A stretch of DNA of 64,000 bases from Dinochytrium kinnereticum (taxonomy: Eukaryota; Chytridiomycota; Chytridiomycetes; Chytridiales; Chytridiaceae), in NCBI GenBank assembly GCA_027604005.1, contig JADGJT010000036.1:1-64000 (forward strand), in the 5' to 3' direction. The notes below the pieces were generated by a model. It was not told the DNA's origin. It worked only from the letters and a program-made list of their open reading frames with translations, and did no database searches. Below, piece by piece: positions 35,701 to 48,773 of the stretch. The translations under genes were made by a program, and so were the position numbers. Within the stretch, counting starts at the first letter, position 1; each line of letters begins with the position of its first letter.

Positions 35701-38374
35701 AGCGATTCTAAAGCGCACGCCAAAACATCCGCCTGCCAACTCGTCCTCACAGCAATCTACCAAAAACACACACATCAGAATACTGCCTTCCTCGAGAAAA
35801 TAAAAAGCAAAAGCACAATAATAACTTAAGGAGATTACGGTAAGAAAACAACCTTTTCCTTAATCGCTCCAACGACTAGCACGGGAGCACCAGGACAAAA
35901 GGCTGCTTCCTCAAATGCGAAAGAACAAAGTAGGTTGATAATGAGTTTGCTGTTTGCTGCCGAAGTCTCAACTTTAAGGGAAGCGAGGAGCATTTCCAGG
36001 AGTCTAGGTTTGAGAATATAGAAGACGGATGAAGTTGAGGGGTCAAAATGGTGACTTGTGTCGAATCGGTGATAGTATGTGAGTATCTGTATTGTATTAT
36101 GAATACAGCACAATAAAACAAGAATGGCATGAGTACTACTATGGTTTAAGAAGCCACAATGTGAAGGCATTAAAAGCGATCGGCATACCCTCTTGATCAA
36201 AATAGACTCCTCAAGTATCAAATCCGGATTCGTGAGAGCCAAACGATCCATCTCCGTAACTCCCAACACACTAACACCATCTAAAAGATTAGGCACAGCA
36301 AAAACCGTGCCGATAATTTTAAAAGCCGCTCTCCTCAATTCATCCACCGGAAAATTCAAAATGAAATCTTTCTCAAGTTTTGGTAAGATCCTCTTTAGCC
36401 CTATTACGAAATGAGGAACAAGCACTCTTATCCCTTCTAAGTCTAATGTGAATAGGGATTCGGAATTCATGATGATAGAGGTGAGGGACTGAGAGTCGCT
36501 TTTAAGACCCGATTTGAGGGATGTGTAGAAGCGCTCGAGATGCGATCTGCTGAAGGGATTACGAGTTTGAGGTTTTGTGAAGATACTGCAGAGAATTGCA
36601 TAGGCCTGGGATACGCCGTCTTCGTATCTAATATGAATTTTTTTCGTTAATATTCATCATTTTGCGAATGATAATAGCTTACTTAGGGGAAGGTCGTAGG
36701 ATTGCTTCGAATAGCCAGTCCCCGAACATGTCTAAGATGGTGTTGCCGTCCGGTGGGCTTGCGGAGGAAGAGTTGCGTTCGGTGGTGCTCCCAATAGAAT
36801 GATATGCATCGACAATGCGGGCCAGCCCCTTTAAATATTTATGCATAATTAATAGAGATGCGGTGAAGAGAATAATGAATCGTCCAAACTAAACCTACGA
36901 GAATTGCCACTTCGAAATTCTGAGGAGAGTCTACAGCGTTCACGTTTCCAATGATATCTAATTAGTGTGAGGCAAAAGCATTATGACATATATATTTTTA
37001 CATAGAAGACGATGCCAGGAATAAATGACGAATCGCGGTTTTAAGTCGAGGTTAACGGTGTATCCGTTTCTAGTCAACAACAGTTAAATGGCGGAGACAA
37101 AGATATACAAACATATTGATAGAAACTTCTTCATTTCCCTCTGGTTCATTATACATTAATCGAATCAGGCGATGAGTTAAAGCTAAATTAACTGCATTCC
37201 AGTGTTGAATAATTTCTATCCGGTGGGTCCATTTTAAGAAGAGTCGCTGGGAAAGAAGTAAGAAAGGTCCAATACAAGCTGAAGGGATATAGTTTTCTCA
37301 CGTTTAAGCAGTACCACATCTCCGAATTTTGGGTTTCTGATCGGAGCCATACCTCTATAAGGACCTACTCAAAGAGCAACCAATGAAAAAACTTAGCCAT
37401 TCATGCTTGCCGTCTTATAAGAAAAGAAGGACAAACCCTGATTAAATCCTCGCAGAGAGCATCAGCCATTTTCGGTCCAGGATCATCAGCCTCCTCTATC
37501 CGTTCATTAAACGACCCTCGCTCCCTCCCCCCTCCGTTCCTTGCGCGACCCGTCATCCCACAAGGCTCCGACAAAAGACAATCAGCTACGCCAAGAGCGA
37601 CCTTTAATACAATCGTCCAAGTCTCCTCCGAGAAATCACGACCTAAGGCTCTAACTGAGTTCAAGTAAAGTTTCAAGGCGGTTCGACAAAGGTCGACATG
37701 GGTATCGATAACGTGTCCAGATTCGTCTGATCCTTTTTGGGAGTTGATCCAGGGAGAAACATGGCTTTCGTGCTGCTTTCTTGGTTCGAAAACCAAGGAT
37801 ATGTGTTTGTAGATGGCCTAAATAGCAAATACACAAAGGAGTTATAATCTGAAGAGTTCCAACTGCGATGTGTTCTTCTCCACGCGCACCTGCCAAAACA
37901 ATTGCTCAAATGAGGTTCCCGTTGAATATCTCACAGCAGCAGGCCTTGCGGATGTTTCCATGAGCCAGGAAGTGTACACCAGCATGCAGCCATTGATGAT
38001 GCTGACGTCCTCGATGGGCAAGGAGAATCCATGCCCGATCAATTCCATGACCCATTTCACATGTGCAGGGGAGGTGAGAGTGAGTGATGGATCAAGCATC
38101 ACAGTCGATGTTGGTATCAGGCACTGGACGACCTCCCATATCAGCTTCTTCTTGACGATGATGGGGAATGCATGGATGATGTCGGATTCTTTTTTCGCCC
38201 AAGGAAAAAAAAGCAGAAAGTGCGGGCTGGTTAGCGAGGGAGAGTGAGTGTCGCAATGTGTGGATGGGATTAAATCTCTTCCGCAGCATATCTGCCAGGC
38301 AGTGGACGTGTGGCCATGTTCTCACCAGGGTCGTGTGCCAGCAGCTTCAAGCTGCAGATGCGCTCGAGGAACAT
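32716..38374 (-). CDS. RalGAP-alpha/tuberin-type Rap-RanGAP protein lacking the canonical Asn-thumb motif; 5' end uncertain
   Basis: Exons in transcript order: 38374-38326 (tentative), 38291-37890, 37817-37437, 37364-37302, 37246-37113, 37069-37002, 36957-36899, 36828-36683, 36627-36189, 36086-35853, 35756-35655, 35580-35509, 35428-34444, 34330-34000, 33937-33743, 33665-32904 and 32824-32716; about 1490 residues. Helical N-terminal region: LIEVWLRSE, HWNAVNLALTHRLIRLMY. Middle: ALLVNHLGHFPPYGES and GKYSWTSGLKYIE, both shared with RalGAP-alpha. C-terminal GAP domain: FLSQTGLLSLENREKL, KLDSMPERDCVPITVLF, STDVVFHS, GPLADGMIVS and LVRQTG. Where the family has HLGND before the IVW strand, this protein has KLTDA, so the catalytic Asn is absent. 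Family members act with a beta subunit on Ral or Rheb-type GTPases. The first exon does not join the second in frame (see findings). The final exon may splice on instead of ending at 32716. Confidence 0.82.
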
Positions 38375-38758
38375 TCCTCTCCTCCGTTTTTTGACAATCT
38401 GTGACAATTCTCAGCAGGAGGATTCAATGCACCATGCGAATCCCTGCCCCGCATGCCCTCCACCTCGACAAGGCCCCAAAGGTGTTTGCGCTCACCCCTG
38501 CAGCTGCTTCCATGCACGTAGTATGCTGCAGATTGCGCGATGTCTGGTGGCGCATATCGGCATTTCATACTAGTATAATCTATTTAGATATGGGTGCAGC
38601 GAACAACATCGACGTTGCTGAAGCCTGCGCTGTGCGCACGCTCCCTCCAGCAAGCTCGAAGAGCCGCCATCCAAAGCGCAACTGCAGCAACCTCTGCATG
38701 CCATCCATCGTCCTCCTTCCCAAAAAAATTTACTTTCGGCTCCAATAAGAGGCATGAC
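38375..38758. other. Divergent intergenic region between RalGAP-like and S2P genes
   Basis: A short shared upstream region for two divergent genes. A minus ORF at 38347-38568 could contain an unrecognised 5' exon of the RalGAP-like gene, but I cannot support it. No other feature was seen. Confidence 0.4.
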
Positions 38759-41321
38759 ATGGCGCTCCTCCTCTTCATAGCAGGCGTTATCGCCTTCTGG
38801 GCAATCATCTTCATCACATTCAGGCTGCTGCAGGTCTTTGCCGTAAGTTCTTTTGTAGCTTTGCAGAATGCCAAAGATGGTGGGGATGCGCATCAAAGAT
38901 CCACCGTTCCTTTTCCCTCCTCTTTCAGTTCCCATGAGGTGCTAACTACGAGGCCTCAACCTCCAGCCAAGATCCTACGAAAAGATCTGCGGCGAATCTG
39001 AATCCAAATGGGTGAACCAGACAGCACCCTTCTCCGGCATCCCAATGCCACGAACAGGCACATTTCACAGCATCGAGCATTCCTTTGGCACCCTCCGTCT
39101 GACCACCAATGTCTTCACACCATTCATGAGAAGTCTAGGCTCGCGGTTTCAGATATTCTGGCAGACATGGTTCACTATTGGAGCTCTGTTTGGAATCGCT
39201 GCGTTGGTGTTGAGCATGGCGTTGCTGATATTTGGGGGGTGGACGATGGCCTGGGGTTTGATGAATGCCTCGATGGATGCGTTAGTGCCAACAAAAAGCC
39301 CATCAGAGGTGCTTAATGGTGGGTTGAGGGAACCAGTTGAGGAGGAGATGGCCGAGGCCCATAAGAAGAATAGCTCGTTTATTTATTCGACAGGTCCAGC
39401 ATTGGATCATCCCACTTCTGGGAACAAGCAGTTTCTTGTTTCATTGGTTAGTAGAAGCTTTCTTTTTCTTTTTCATATTTGATTCCCTCCTTGATATCTT
39501 TTAGGTGTGGAAAGTGTCGCTTCTTCACTATTCATTTTCTCTAATTAATTAGCTCAGATTCCGGGAGTAAACCTTCCCCTCTATGCATTAGGCTACTACT
39601 TTTTAACACTGGTATTCTCCGGCGTCCTTCACGAATTTGGTCACGGTCTCGCCGCAGCCTGGTATGTTCTCAAGTAACCACCTTTTCAAAGAATATTATA
39701 ATGACAATATAGTCGCAAAATCAACTTCTAACAATAACTTGACAAAAGTCACCAAGTCCCCGTGCTCTCAGCCGGCATCCTAATAAAATATATATACCCC
39801 GGGGCTTTTGTTGACATCCACGAAACATCTCTTGGTCTCCTCTCCCCATTTGCGCGGCTCCGAATCATCTGTGCAGGAGTTTGGCACAACCTCATGATGG
39901 CGTTATGGGCTTGGCTTATGATCATTTCATTGCCTATTGTTCTTTCCTGGGGCTACCGGAATCTTGCTGAGGCTGGGGCCGGGGGTGTGGTTGTCCTGGA
40001 GGTTTCGAAGGTATGTCTTTTTCTATCTCTTCCTTTTGACTTTTCCCCCCTCCTTTTCTCTCTTGCGCTTGGAAATGCTGGTGAAGTCTTTGATTAGTTT
40101 TGATATTTTTGATAGGTTTCACCTCTAAGGCATCATCTTACACGGGGCTCGTTTATTGTTGGAATTGATGATGTGATGATTTCGCGAGGGATTGCGGGTT
40201 GGGAGTCGGCATTGCTTATGAGTTTAGCAAACCAAAGTACCTCAAAGCCTGGCTATTGTATACCCAAATCGCGAATGGAAGGTAATTGCTGGCGACTTTT
40301 CAGTTTTGTCCGTTTTCATCAGAAGCAATAGTTGGCATCGTGACGCTAACAGTCTAAAACACAACACAAACTGCAGAAAACCCCCTCACTTGCTGCACAA
40401 CCCCGACTCTTACCACTGTTGCCAATCTCCAATGTTTCAGCTCCCTTCCTTCCCATCTCTCACCTACGCAACCCATGCAAACCTGTTTACACGTTTCCGA
40501 CATCCTATTCCAATCCCCGGGTTGTCAAACCGACTCTGACTGCACATCGCAAACCACGAATGAAACAAGCACATGCATGTCCCCTCATGTGACAGATAAT
40601 CTTTTTGTGAGGGTTGTTAGGTTGAGAATTGTTGAAAGTCATCAGCATGGGAGGTTTGGGGTTTTGGAGGGGGGAAAGTTGAAGGAGACGTTGAGGAGTG
40701 AAGGGAGAAGATGGGAGAGGAGAACTGTGCTCTATATGGGTGATCCAAGGGAGATTTGGATGACGGGTAAGAATTTGAACCCCCCTCCCTCTTTCTTGGA
40801 CGATGTTTAAGATTCTTTATTTTACTTTTATTTATGTTTAACGGATGATGAGGCTTTTTTTTTTTTTTCAAGCCTTTGTACTTACTCATCACCATATTAG
40901 TTCGCGTTGGCACCCTCTTCCCACGTATTAAAATCGCCCCTCTCAGTCTTCCCTACCAATTCGAACGTTTCCTACAGTAAGTGCCCTTTCCTTTCCATCC
41001 TCTAGAATCTAATCCCTTCCTCCCCCCTCCCCATGGGAAAAATCACAAAAAAATCGAAAAAAAAGCTTTATGCTTTCCTTCAACCTAGCCCTCTTCCTTC
41101 TCAACATGGTCCCAGCGCCAACCCTCGATGGGCATCATGCGCTTTCCGCCCTCATCGATCTTCTCGTCGAGTCGTCAACCTGGGGAGCGAGGATCAGACG
41201 AAGAAAGAAGGTTGCCGTTTTTTGGATTGGACGCGGGGCGGCCGTTCTTTTGGGGGGTGTTATGGCTATGGGGTTTGTTGGGGCATTTTTGGGAGGTGCT
41301 GGGAAGAGGGAGGAGTTTTGA
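38759..41321 (+). CDS. S2P: Site-2 protease (membrane-bound M50 zinc metalloprotease)
   Basis: Eight exons (38759-38842, 38967-39446, 39558-39661, 39749-40010, 40116-40281, 40377-40766, 40901-40976, 41066-41321) give 605 residues in one frame. Zinc site: HEFGH (HExxH, first His near residue 213) inside a hydrophobic helix. The third ligand lies in [10 protein letters not shown] near residue 535-543, the family's NxxPxxxLDG motif. CAGVWHN after the second membrane block is also characteristic of S2P. Between them is a PDZ-like region ([17 protein letters not shown]) and a Cys-rich lumenal segment (exon 6, about ten Cys) as in animal MBTPS2. The enzyme cuts membrane-anchored transcription factors (SREBP, ATF6-like) within the bilayer in ER/Golgi. 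Start: the first ATG directly before the first transmembrane helix. Confidence 0.93.
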
Positions 41322-42285
41322 GATGAGGTGCTTTTCGAGACGTGATTGGACGGGTTTTTTTGTATAGGATTCCTTTTTTTTTTTTTTTTTTTGTTCCCCA
41401 CTCGATTATTTTTATTGGAGATTTGGTTTTTTTGCAGCACTCGTCTTGGTTGACCGAAGCTGGGGGGTTTCTTCTTTATTTCTTTATTTCTTTCTTGTTT
41501 TTCTCACACGCTTCAGCTACATCTTCATTTTAGCACCCCATTGGAACCACACTTTGCTTGTATAGAACCGCATTTTTCTAGTTCATCTGGTTGATGATAC
41601 GGAAAGAAAACAACAATAAAAATCACGGAAAAGAGATAGACATGTTTACTTCTTTGTATTTATTTAATTATTGAGGGAGGAATGGTGGGTTTGTGAGTTG
41701 GCGGGTTTTTTATTCCTCTAAATACCAATATCAGGACCTCTTCATTGTTATTGTTAACGTCCATGAATGTCAATGAAAAAAGTCGATGATCGAAACAAAG
41801 AGTGAGCAATGAAAAGCGTGAGTACAGTGAGTGCAGGAATATAGAAGCCAGGAAAGACAAAAAGTGATTTATATTCAAAGATTATTGCAATGCAGATTAA
41901 TTAAAAAGGTAGAGAGAGATTAAAAGCAATTGACGAATGGTGACTGAAGCGCAAAGACTGTGGTGAAAGCAAAAAGGGGGAAGGGTGAAAAAAGAAAAAA
42001 CAAAACAAAAAAACAAAAATTCAAAAGGCAATCTAATCAATGAAGAATATGGGGTAAATGGTAAACTATGGCACGAACAAACGAAAGGGGGTAACTGAAG
42101 ACGCAAAGAAAGAGCCTGACAAATATACGATTAAAGCAAACCCGTCCCAAATAGCAAGCAACACAAAAATCAAAAAACCAAAGCTCACCAACAATACTCT
42201 TCATCAAGCACTCCCAAAACAAGACTCCAACACCACCAAAACCAACCACCTACCCACCCAACCTTACATCGAAGAACCATCCCAA
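41322..42285. other. Convergent intergenic region with T and A runs
   Basis: The 3' flanks of the S2P gene (plus) and the Sel1-repeat gene (minus). T runs near 41376-41392 and A-rich tracts from 41985 onward. No gene was seen. Confidence 0.55.
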
Positions 42286-44069
42286 CTAATCCTCCTCCCC
42301 ACCCCACTTCTTCTTCCAAATCCAACTCTCACCAATAACTTTTTTCCCAGTCTTATCAGCCTCACGAAGCCACATGGCGGCCAGCTGGCGGTTACTCATC
42401 TTCTCAGAGGCGTTTAGAGTCACGCCTGGGGTGTGGTTGAGGTAGCAGTATCCAAGCTCGTACATGGCGTCAGGATCGCCAAGCCGCGCGGCTATGCCAA
42501 AGTAGTACTATGGTAGGTGGTTAGTTTATTTCGGGGGCTATGAGTGGCGGGCAAATAGAGGAGGGGGTATGTGGTGCGGACTCTGGAGATGCATAATAAA
42601 AGAGTGAAAGTGGAAGGAATGCATAGAGCGCAAACAAATGAAAAATCAACAAATAAGTTGTGGAAAGGGTTATGGAGACGGACAAGGAAGAAGTATAGAC
42701 AACGTAGGGTGACCCATAACCTTCCAAAATGTAAAAAAATAACAACGACTAAACTCACCACAGCAGCCGGATAACTCTTCAAAACCCCCCACCCCTGTCG
42801 AAAGCACATCCCAATCTCAAAAAGAGGTAACGGCAATAATGCCGTGGCAGTATGGATATCCTCAGGAAGAAGTGAAGCCACTGTCGCATAACTTCTCAAA
42901 GACCTCAAATCCGCCGGTCGAGTCTTCGTCGAAGATCGCTTGGCGGAGGGGTCAGATGTGTCAAATGGAGATGAGGGACCTGATTCTGCTTTCAGTTTGC
43001 GGCGGTCGGCGATCTCGGGGATCGTCATTAGGGACGATTCGGCGGATTCTAGGAGGCAGCGGAAGGCTGTAGGAATGTGGGGTGATGATGAGACATAATA
43101 ATGTAGAATGGTTTAGGGTGAGGTAAGGGTGGTCGGTAGACAGCATCGAGTGTCGGTAAAAATATGCTTACCAAGCTCCTTGTTCTCTGGAACTCCCCAA
43201 CCATGCCTCAAAGTAAGTGCCCTCAAATACAGTCCAAGGGGGTGCCCCTCGTTCGCCGACTTCTCCAGGTAGATGGCCGAGATCTCCAAATCCTCTCTCT
43301 CATGATAAAAAATGGCCAAAGTAAGGTGATCATCTGCATGAATATGCTGAGGTGGGGCCGGCAAAGTTTTTGCACCAGAAGCGTAAGCATTGGGTGTAAC
43401 TCTCTGCGTCCCCATCGGCGGCGAGTCCATCGAGATTGATGAGCTATCCTGAGAGAGTCCTAGAGCCTTTCGAAATGCAACAGCGGCTCTTTTGGCCATG
43501 GACGGCGGCTTGGGCTTCCCCTCGTCATCACGATACCCTGATGTCGCAGAAGAGTCTGATGGTCCCGCGGGATCATGAAAGAGGTGTTTGGATAGATCAC
43601 GCTTTGAGTCATGAAGCTCTGCGGATTGCCCCACGGGACCTCTCTCACCCCTCGCCCAAGCCTCTGAATTCTCGCGAGTTCGTTCAAGCCGAGAAAAGAG
43701 TTCACGGACGTTGATATCTCTTCCCAAAATCTTGTTCAGGGCCTCCACAATGTCATCAGGAAGGTCGGAAGGCTTTCCGTAGGTGGAGAGATTGTTCAAG
43801 AATGGCTTGCTGGGTGGACCGGGTTTGACGGCGGAAGTTACTGCTGGGGAGGTGTTGATCGGGGATGGTTGGGAGGCGGGGGGCTTGAGAGGCTGCTGGT
43901 AGGCGGTTGTTGCGAGAGGAGCGTGGGCGTGTGGGGCTGGGGTTCGCTCGAGGTCGTCGTTCTCGTTCTCATCGCTGAAGGGGTCGGCCACAAAGGGATT
44001 GTCGGCGTCCGGGAAGTCGTTCTTGAGCAGCTCTGTTGAGGCAAAGGGGTCTGGAGCGTAGGCTGGCAT
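42286..44069 (-). CDS. Sel1-repeat (HCP-like) protein, possible Nif1/Dsf2 or Skt5-type regulator
   Basis: Exons 44069-43172, 43066-42759 and 42507-42286 keep frame and give 475 residues. Residues 1-230 are Pro/Ser/Asp-rich and disordered, with an acidic start (DNPFVADPFSDENEND). From about residue 240 come Sel1-like repeats: HLTLAIFYHE, ISAIYLEKSANEGHPLGLYLRALTLRHGWGV, LFEIGMCFRQGWGV, and YYFGIAARLGDPDAMYELGYCYL. The LTLRHGWGV phrase resembles ascomycete Dsf2/Nif1-type Sel1 proteins; Skt5/Chs4 chitin-synthase activators share the fold. There is no C-terminal CAAX box as in some Chs4 proteins. Sel1 repeats are protein-binding scaffolds, so a regulatory role is inferred, not shown. Confidence 0.83.
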
Positions 44070-44394
44070 TCCCGCGGCAGGGTTGGGTTAGGAGGGAAGG
44101 AGAGACTATCGTGGGATCGCTGGGGGAGCTGCAAGAAGGGAGTCGGTCAGGATGAAGAACTGAGGAAGCACAAGACAGCCGCAAGTTCCAAAAATAAAAT
44201 AAAGCGCAAAATGGAAATAATTAAACGTTTTTTGGTAAAGTGTTTTTCTCTATTAGAAAAAGATATATACAAGGCACACGCTGCGGACGACGGCTAAAGA
44301 CGTGGACGCAAGCGACCGCATCACACACGCGTTCGTCGCAAGGAGGGGGAGAGGGGGGAAGGGTAGATGGTGGCGGGTGGTAGTGCGGTGCGGC
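44070..44394. other. Short intergenic region between the Sel1-repeat gene and H3
   Basis: It holds the promoter of the Sel1-repeat gene and the 3' UTR of the H3 gene, both on the minus strand. No histone-type stem-loop could be recognised by eye; fungal histone mRNAs are polyadenylated. Confidence 0.45.
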
Positions 44395-44876
<482 letters not shown>

Positions 44877-45320
44877 CTGGAATGACTTGAATGAGTGATT
44901 GAGTAGAGACGAGAGGGTGCTGAGGGTTGCGAGTTGAGGGTCTCGAAGGGATGGATGCTGAGGCTGGAGAAGGGGAGACACGGGTGCCTTTTATCCTGCC
45001 TGCGTGCCTGATGAAGTTCACCTTTGAAATAAATTCAAATTCGAAATCTGGCGAACTTTTGCAGGGCGCTGATTGGCGGGTGCTGTTTTCTGGCTGCTTT
45101 TTTGGATTTATTTCTGAGCATCCATTTCCAGCCAATCAGCATGCTTCATTTGCCTGGCCAAGTGGGGAGCTCCCTGCTTCGGACTTCGGACAGCACGCAC
45201 CAGCAATCTGTATAAATAGCCTGCCACTCCCCCCTCGCCTTCAACCCAACTCAACTCGCTACCTCAGCAACACCTCCTCCTCCTCCACCTCAACAACAAC
45301 AACAACTACTTCTTGCTGCA
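44877..45320. promoter_or_regulatory. Bidirectional H3/H4 promoter with inverted CCAAT elements
   Basis: This is the shared spacer of the divergent histone pair. A 10-bp perfect inverted repeat, GCTGATTGGC at 45068-45077 and GCCAATCAGC at 45129-45138, places a CCAAT box on each strand. A TATA box TATAAATA sits at 45211-45218, about 103 bp before the H4 ATG, and a TATA-like element serves the H3 side. The symmetry suggests co-regulation, with CCAAT-binding (HAP/NF-Y-type) factors as the obvious candidates. Confidence 0.75.
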
Positions 45321-45801
<481 letters not shown>

Positions 45802-46326
45802 TCAACCACTTTCATGCTTTTTTCTGCCTGTGTTCACGGCATCGTCTATGCTGTTGGCAGTGGCAGTGGGGTGAAGGGAGAGCGGGTGGGGTTGGGTGTT
45901 GGATAGACATAGCAACGACTTGTATATATACCTTGGAAATAATTAAAGCCATTTATCACAGTTCAACTTCTTGTTTGACGCCAACACTGATAAGCGTTTA
46001 TTATTCTTTTTTTTAAAAAAAGAGAGGGCCAATTCACCATATCACCTTCCGCTTCTAACCGGTAGTTGTTGTTCTGCTCCAGTGAGCAAAACCATCCCCC
46101 CAGAAGGATCGAAATAATAAAACTCTTCCACTTTGTTTTGTCAAGTATACCTACCCAACCAACCAACCCTCTTACTCTTAAACAGAATAGAATACCCGAC
46201 AGCCTGCCTTAACCCTTCTACCCGCTCTGCTGAGAAGTCAAAGGCCAGCTCAACAATGAATGTGGTTTTTTGCCGTCCCGTGCAACTCGATCGACCTTGA
46301 CAAATCAAGAAAAAGGTTTTATTTGC
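45802..46326. other. Intergenic, H4 3' UTR and promoter of the reductase gene
   Basis: A candidate polyadenylation signal AATTAAA is seen near 45940, about 140 bp after the H4 stop. No gene was seen in the remainder. Confidence 0.5.
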
Positions 46327-48165
46327 ATGCTCCTCCGTGGCCCCGCATCCCTCTTCTTAAGAACCGCATCGCTCGCCCGTCTTTCTCGACATCATCGCTT
46401 CTGCATCAGCACCATCTCACAGCCTCTTCGTCTCTTTTCAACCTCACGACTAGCCATGACCACTGCAGACACTAGGTTGGTTGGAGTCTGGCCGTCATGT
46501 TCCCTAGAACCGTATATCTAACCACTTCCTCCCTCTTCCCGCAGCGCGCCCTTGTACAAGGTGTGCCCTCATTCATCACCACTCCTTTCGTTTTTCTCTT
46601 GTTTAACTCCTTACCCGTTCTTTACCTGACCAAAAAAAAAAAACAAAACAGTGGGCCGATAGCAAAGACGGCGAATTCCGCCGGCAGGTCTCTTCTTTTC
46701 GTAACTTTATCGGTTCCCCCGAGTTTCCTGCCGAGAAAGGACGATACCATCTCTATATCTCTTTAGCTTGGTAAGCATCTTCCTCTCCCTCTTCCTTTCT
46801 AACCGATATTCTCATTGGGAACATTTAGCCCTTGGGCTCATAGGACTTTGATCTTTCGCGACCTCAAGGGACTTCAGGATGTGATCTCGCTTTCGGTTGT
46901 GGATTATCTTATGACGAAAGATGGTTAGGATCTGATGTTGTTTTGAAGGCGGTGATTAGTGGTGGCTAATGGTAGGGTTTCTATGGTTGATTTAGGATGG
47001 CATTTCAGCTCACCCGAAGAGACCCCTGGTGCAATTCCGGATACCGTTAATGGAGGTAGATAGAGATTTATAATTATTCTCTGTCACTCTGGCATGACCT
47101 TTCTTGGATGCGTTTACTATTAACAAATTGTGAACTCTTTGACTGATCCTATTCTAACTTACTGATCTTTCTAATCATCCCTCCAGCTAAATTCATTCGT
47201 GAGGTCTACTTTAAGGCCAACCCGAACTACTCTGGCCGATTTACTGTGCCTGTGCTATGGGACAAAAAGACTGAAACTATTGTAAACAACGAGTCTTCCG
47301 AGATCATTCGCATGTTTAACACTGGGTTCAACGAATTGTGAGCCAATACATCCCCTCCCTACGCAACTCCTTTCGTTCTTCTTTCAAGCTATACTTTCGC
47401 TGTACTAACTAAACTATCAGCGCCATGAACCCCGCTCTGGACTTCTACCCTAAAGACCTTGCCTCTCAAATCGACGAAGTGAACGCTTGGGTGTACGATC
47501 AGATTAACAATGGCGTCTACAAATCTGTCAGTTGCACTTATCATCTATCCTATCTTTTCCTGACCCGTTTTTTTTAATAGGGATTTGCGACAACCCAAGA
47601 TGCCTACCTTAAGAACGTTGAGATCCTCTTTGACGGTCTTGATCGGGTTGAAAAGATGCTGGAGGGGAAGACTTGGCTTGTTGGTGATAGGATTACCGAG
47701 GTAACATTGTTTTTTGCTTGGTTTTTTAGCAGGTATTTAATGGTTTGTTTTGTTGTGATTAGGCCGATATTCGACTCTTTACCACTATTGTTCGATTCGA
47801 CCCCGTCTACCACACCCACTTCAAATGCAACAAGAAGACCATATCCGACAACTACCCTAATGTAAGGATTGGCTCTTTGCATATTCTCCCTAACTAACCC
47901 GTTTACCATATCCATTAGATCCTTCGCTGGACGCGACAAATCTATCAGATTCCTGGGGTGAGTGATCAAAGCCTTTTTTGTCAAGCTTCTATTGTCTGAC
48001 TGGATATTTTTTGGTTTCTCTTTTAAGGTCGCCCCAACCGTTGACATGACCCACATCAAAAGACACTACTACATGTCCCACCTCCAGATCAACCCTTACC
48101 AGATTGTTCCAGTGTGGAATGGACCGGTGCTTGATGAGCCCAGGTACCCCACCAATGTTGTTTGA
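46327..48165 (+). CDS. ECM4: Glutathionyl-hydroquinone reductase (Ecm4/GTO, omega/xi-class GST)
   Basis: Eleven exons (46327-46475, 46545-46560, 46652-46770, 46829-46923, 46996-47055, 47187-47337, 47421-47526, 47581-47700, 47763-47861, 47919-47957, 48028-48165) keep frame and give 363 residues. One exon is only 16 nt. Key motifs: [11 protein letters not shown], then the catalytic CPWAHR (Cys near residue 95), [21 protein letters not shown], and a C-terminal [13 protein letters not shown], all typical of the Xi-class reductases. These reduce S-glutathionyl-hydroquinones to free hydroquinones using glutathione. The first 45 residues are Arg/Ser/Leu-rich without acids, a plausible mitochondrial presequence. 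Initiation at a second in-frame ATG near 46456 would give a cytosolic form, so dual targeting is possible. Confidence 0.92.
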
Positions 48166-48773
48166 AAGAAGCCATTAGGGATTTGGTGGATTTTGGTTTT
48201 TTTTTTGCTGGAAGGACGTTTTATGGTCGCTTGTGTTTGTACTTTCGCTTTTGTGGCTCTTGCTTTTGCTGCGACTTGGTCTCGGCGTTTTTTTTTTGGT
48301 TGATTTTCTGTTTGCTGGGTTCTTCATTACCGAAATACAATGAACATATGTATCTAGTGATGACTCATGCTGTGGGCTGGCTGTTCCAAAACAATTTCAT
48401 TCCAGACCAATTCTAGACCGAAGAGCACGCGAGAAAAAGAATCATCACCACACCATAAATAAGGATATGCTCCAAGCTTTAATGTTTAAATAAATATTGT
48501 TCTGATGTTAGGTTAAAGGAAAATGAGACGGAGCCAAAGGAAAGAGAGAAGAAAGAACGTGAGGAGGGGTATGACAACTATTCACATATGCAAAAAAAAA
48601 AAAAAAAAGAGTGAAAAATAAAATAACATTATTGAAGGCGAAACGGAACGCTCGTGAAAAAATGGTGAAAAAGAAGTGTGTACAGTTGGAGACAAACGGA
48701 ACCCAACAAAAACTGAAAAAGGTCAACTGAGAGAAAGAAAGAAAAAGGCAAAGAAAATTCACGGTCAGATCCC
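48166..48773. other. Convergent intergenic region
   Basis: The 3' flanks of the reductase gene (plus) and OPT 2 (minus), with T-rich and then A-rich low complexity. No gene was seen. Confidence 0.55.
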
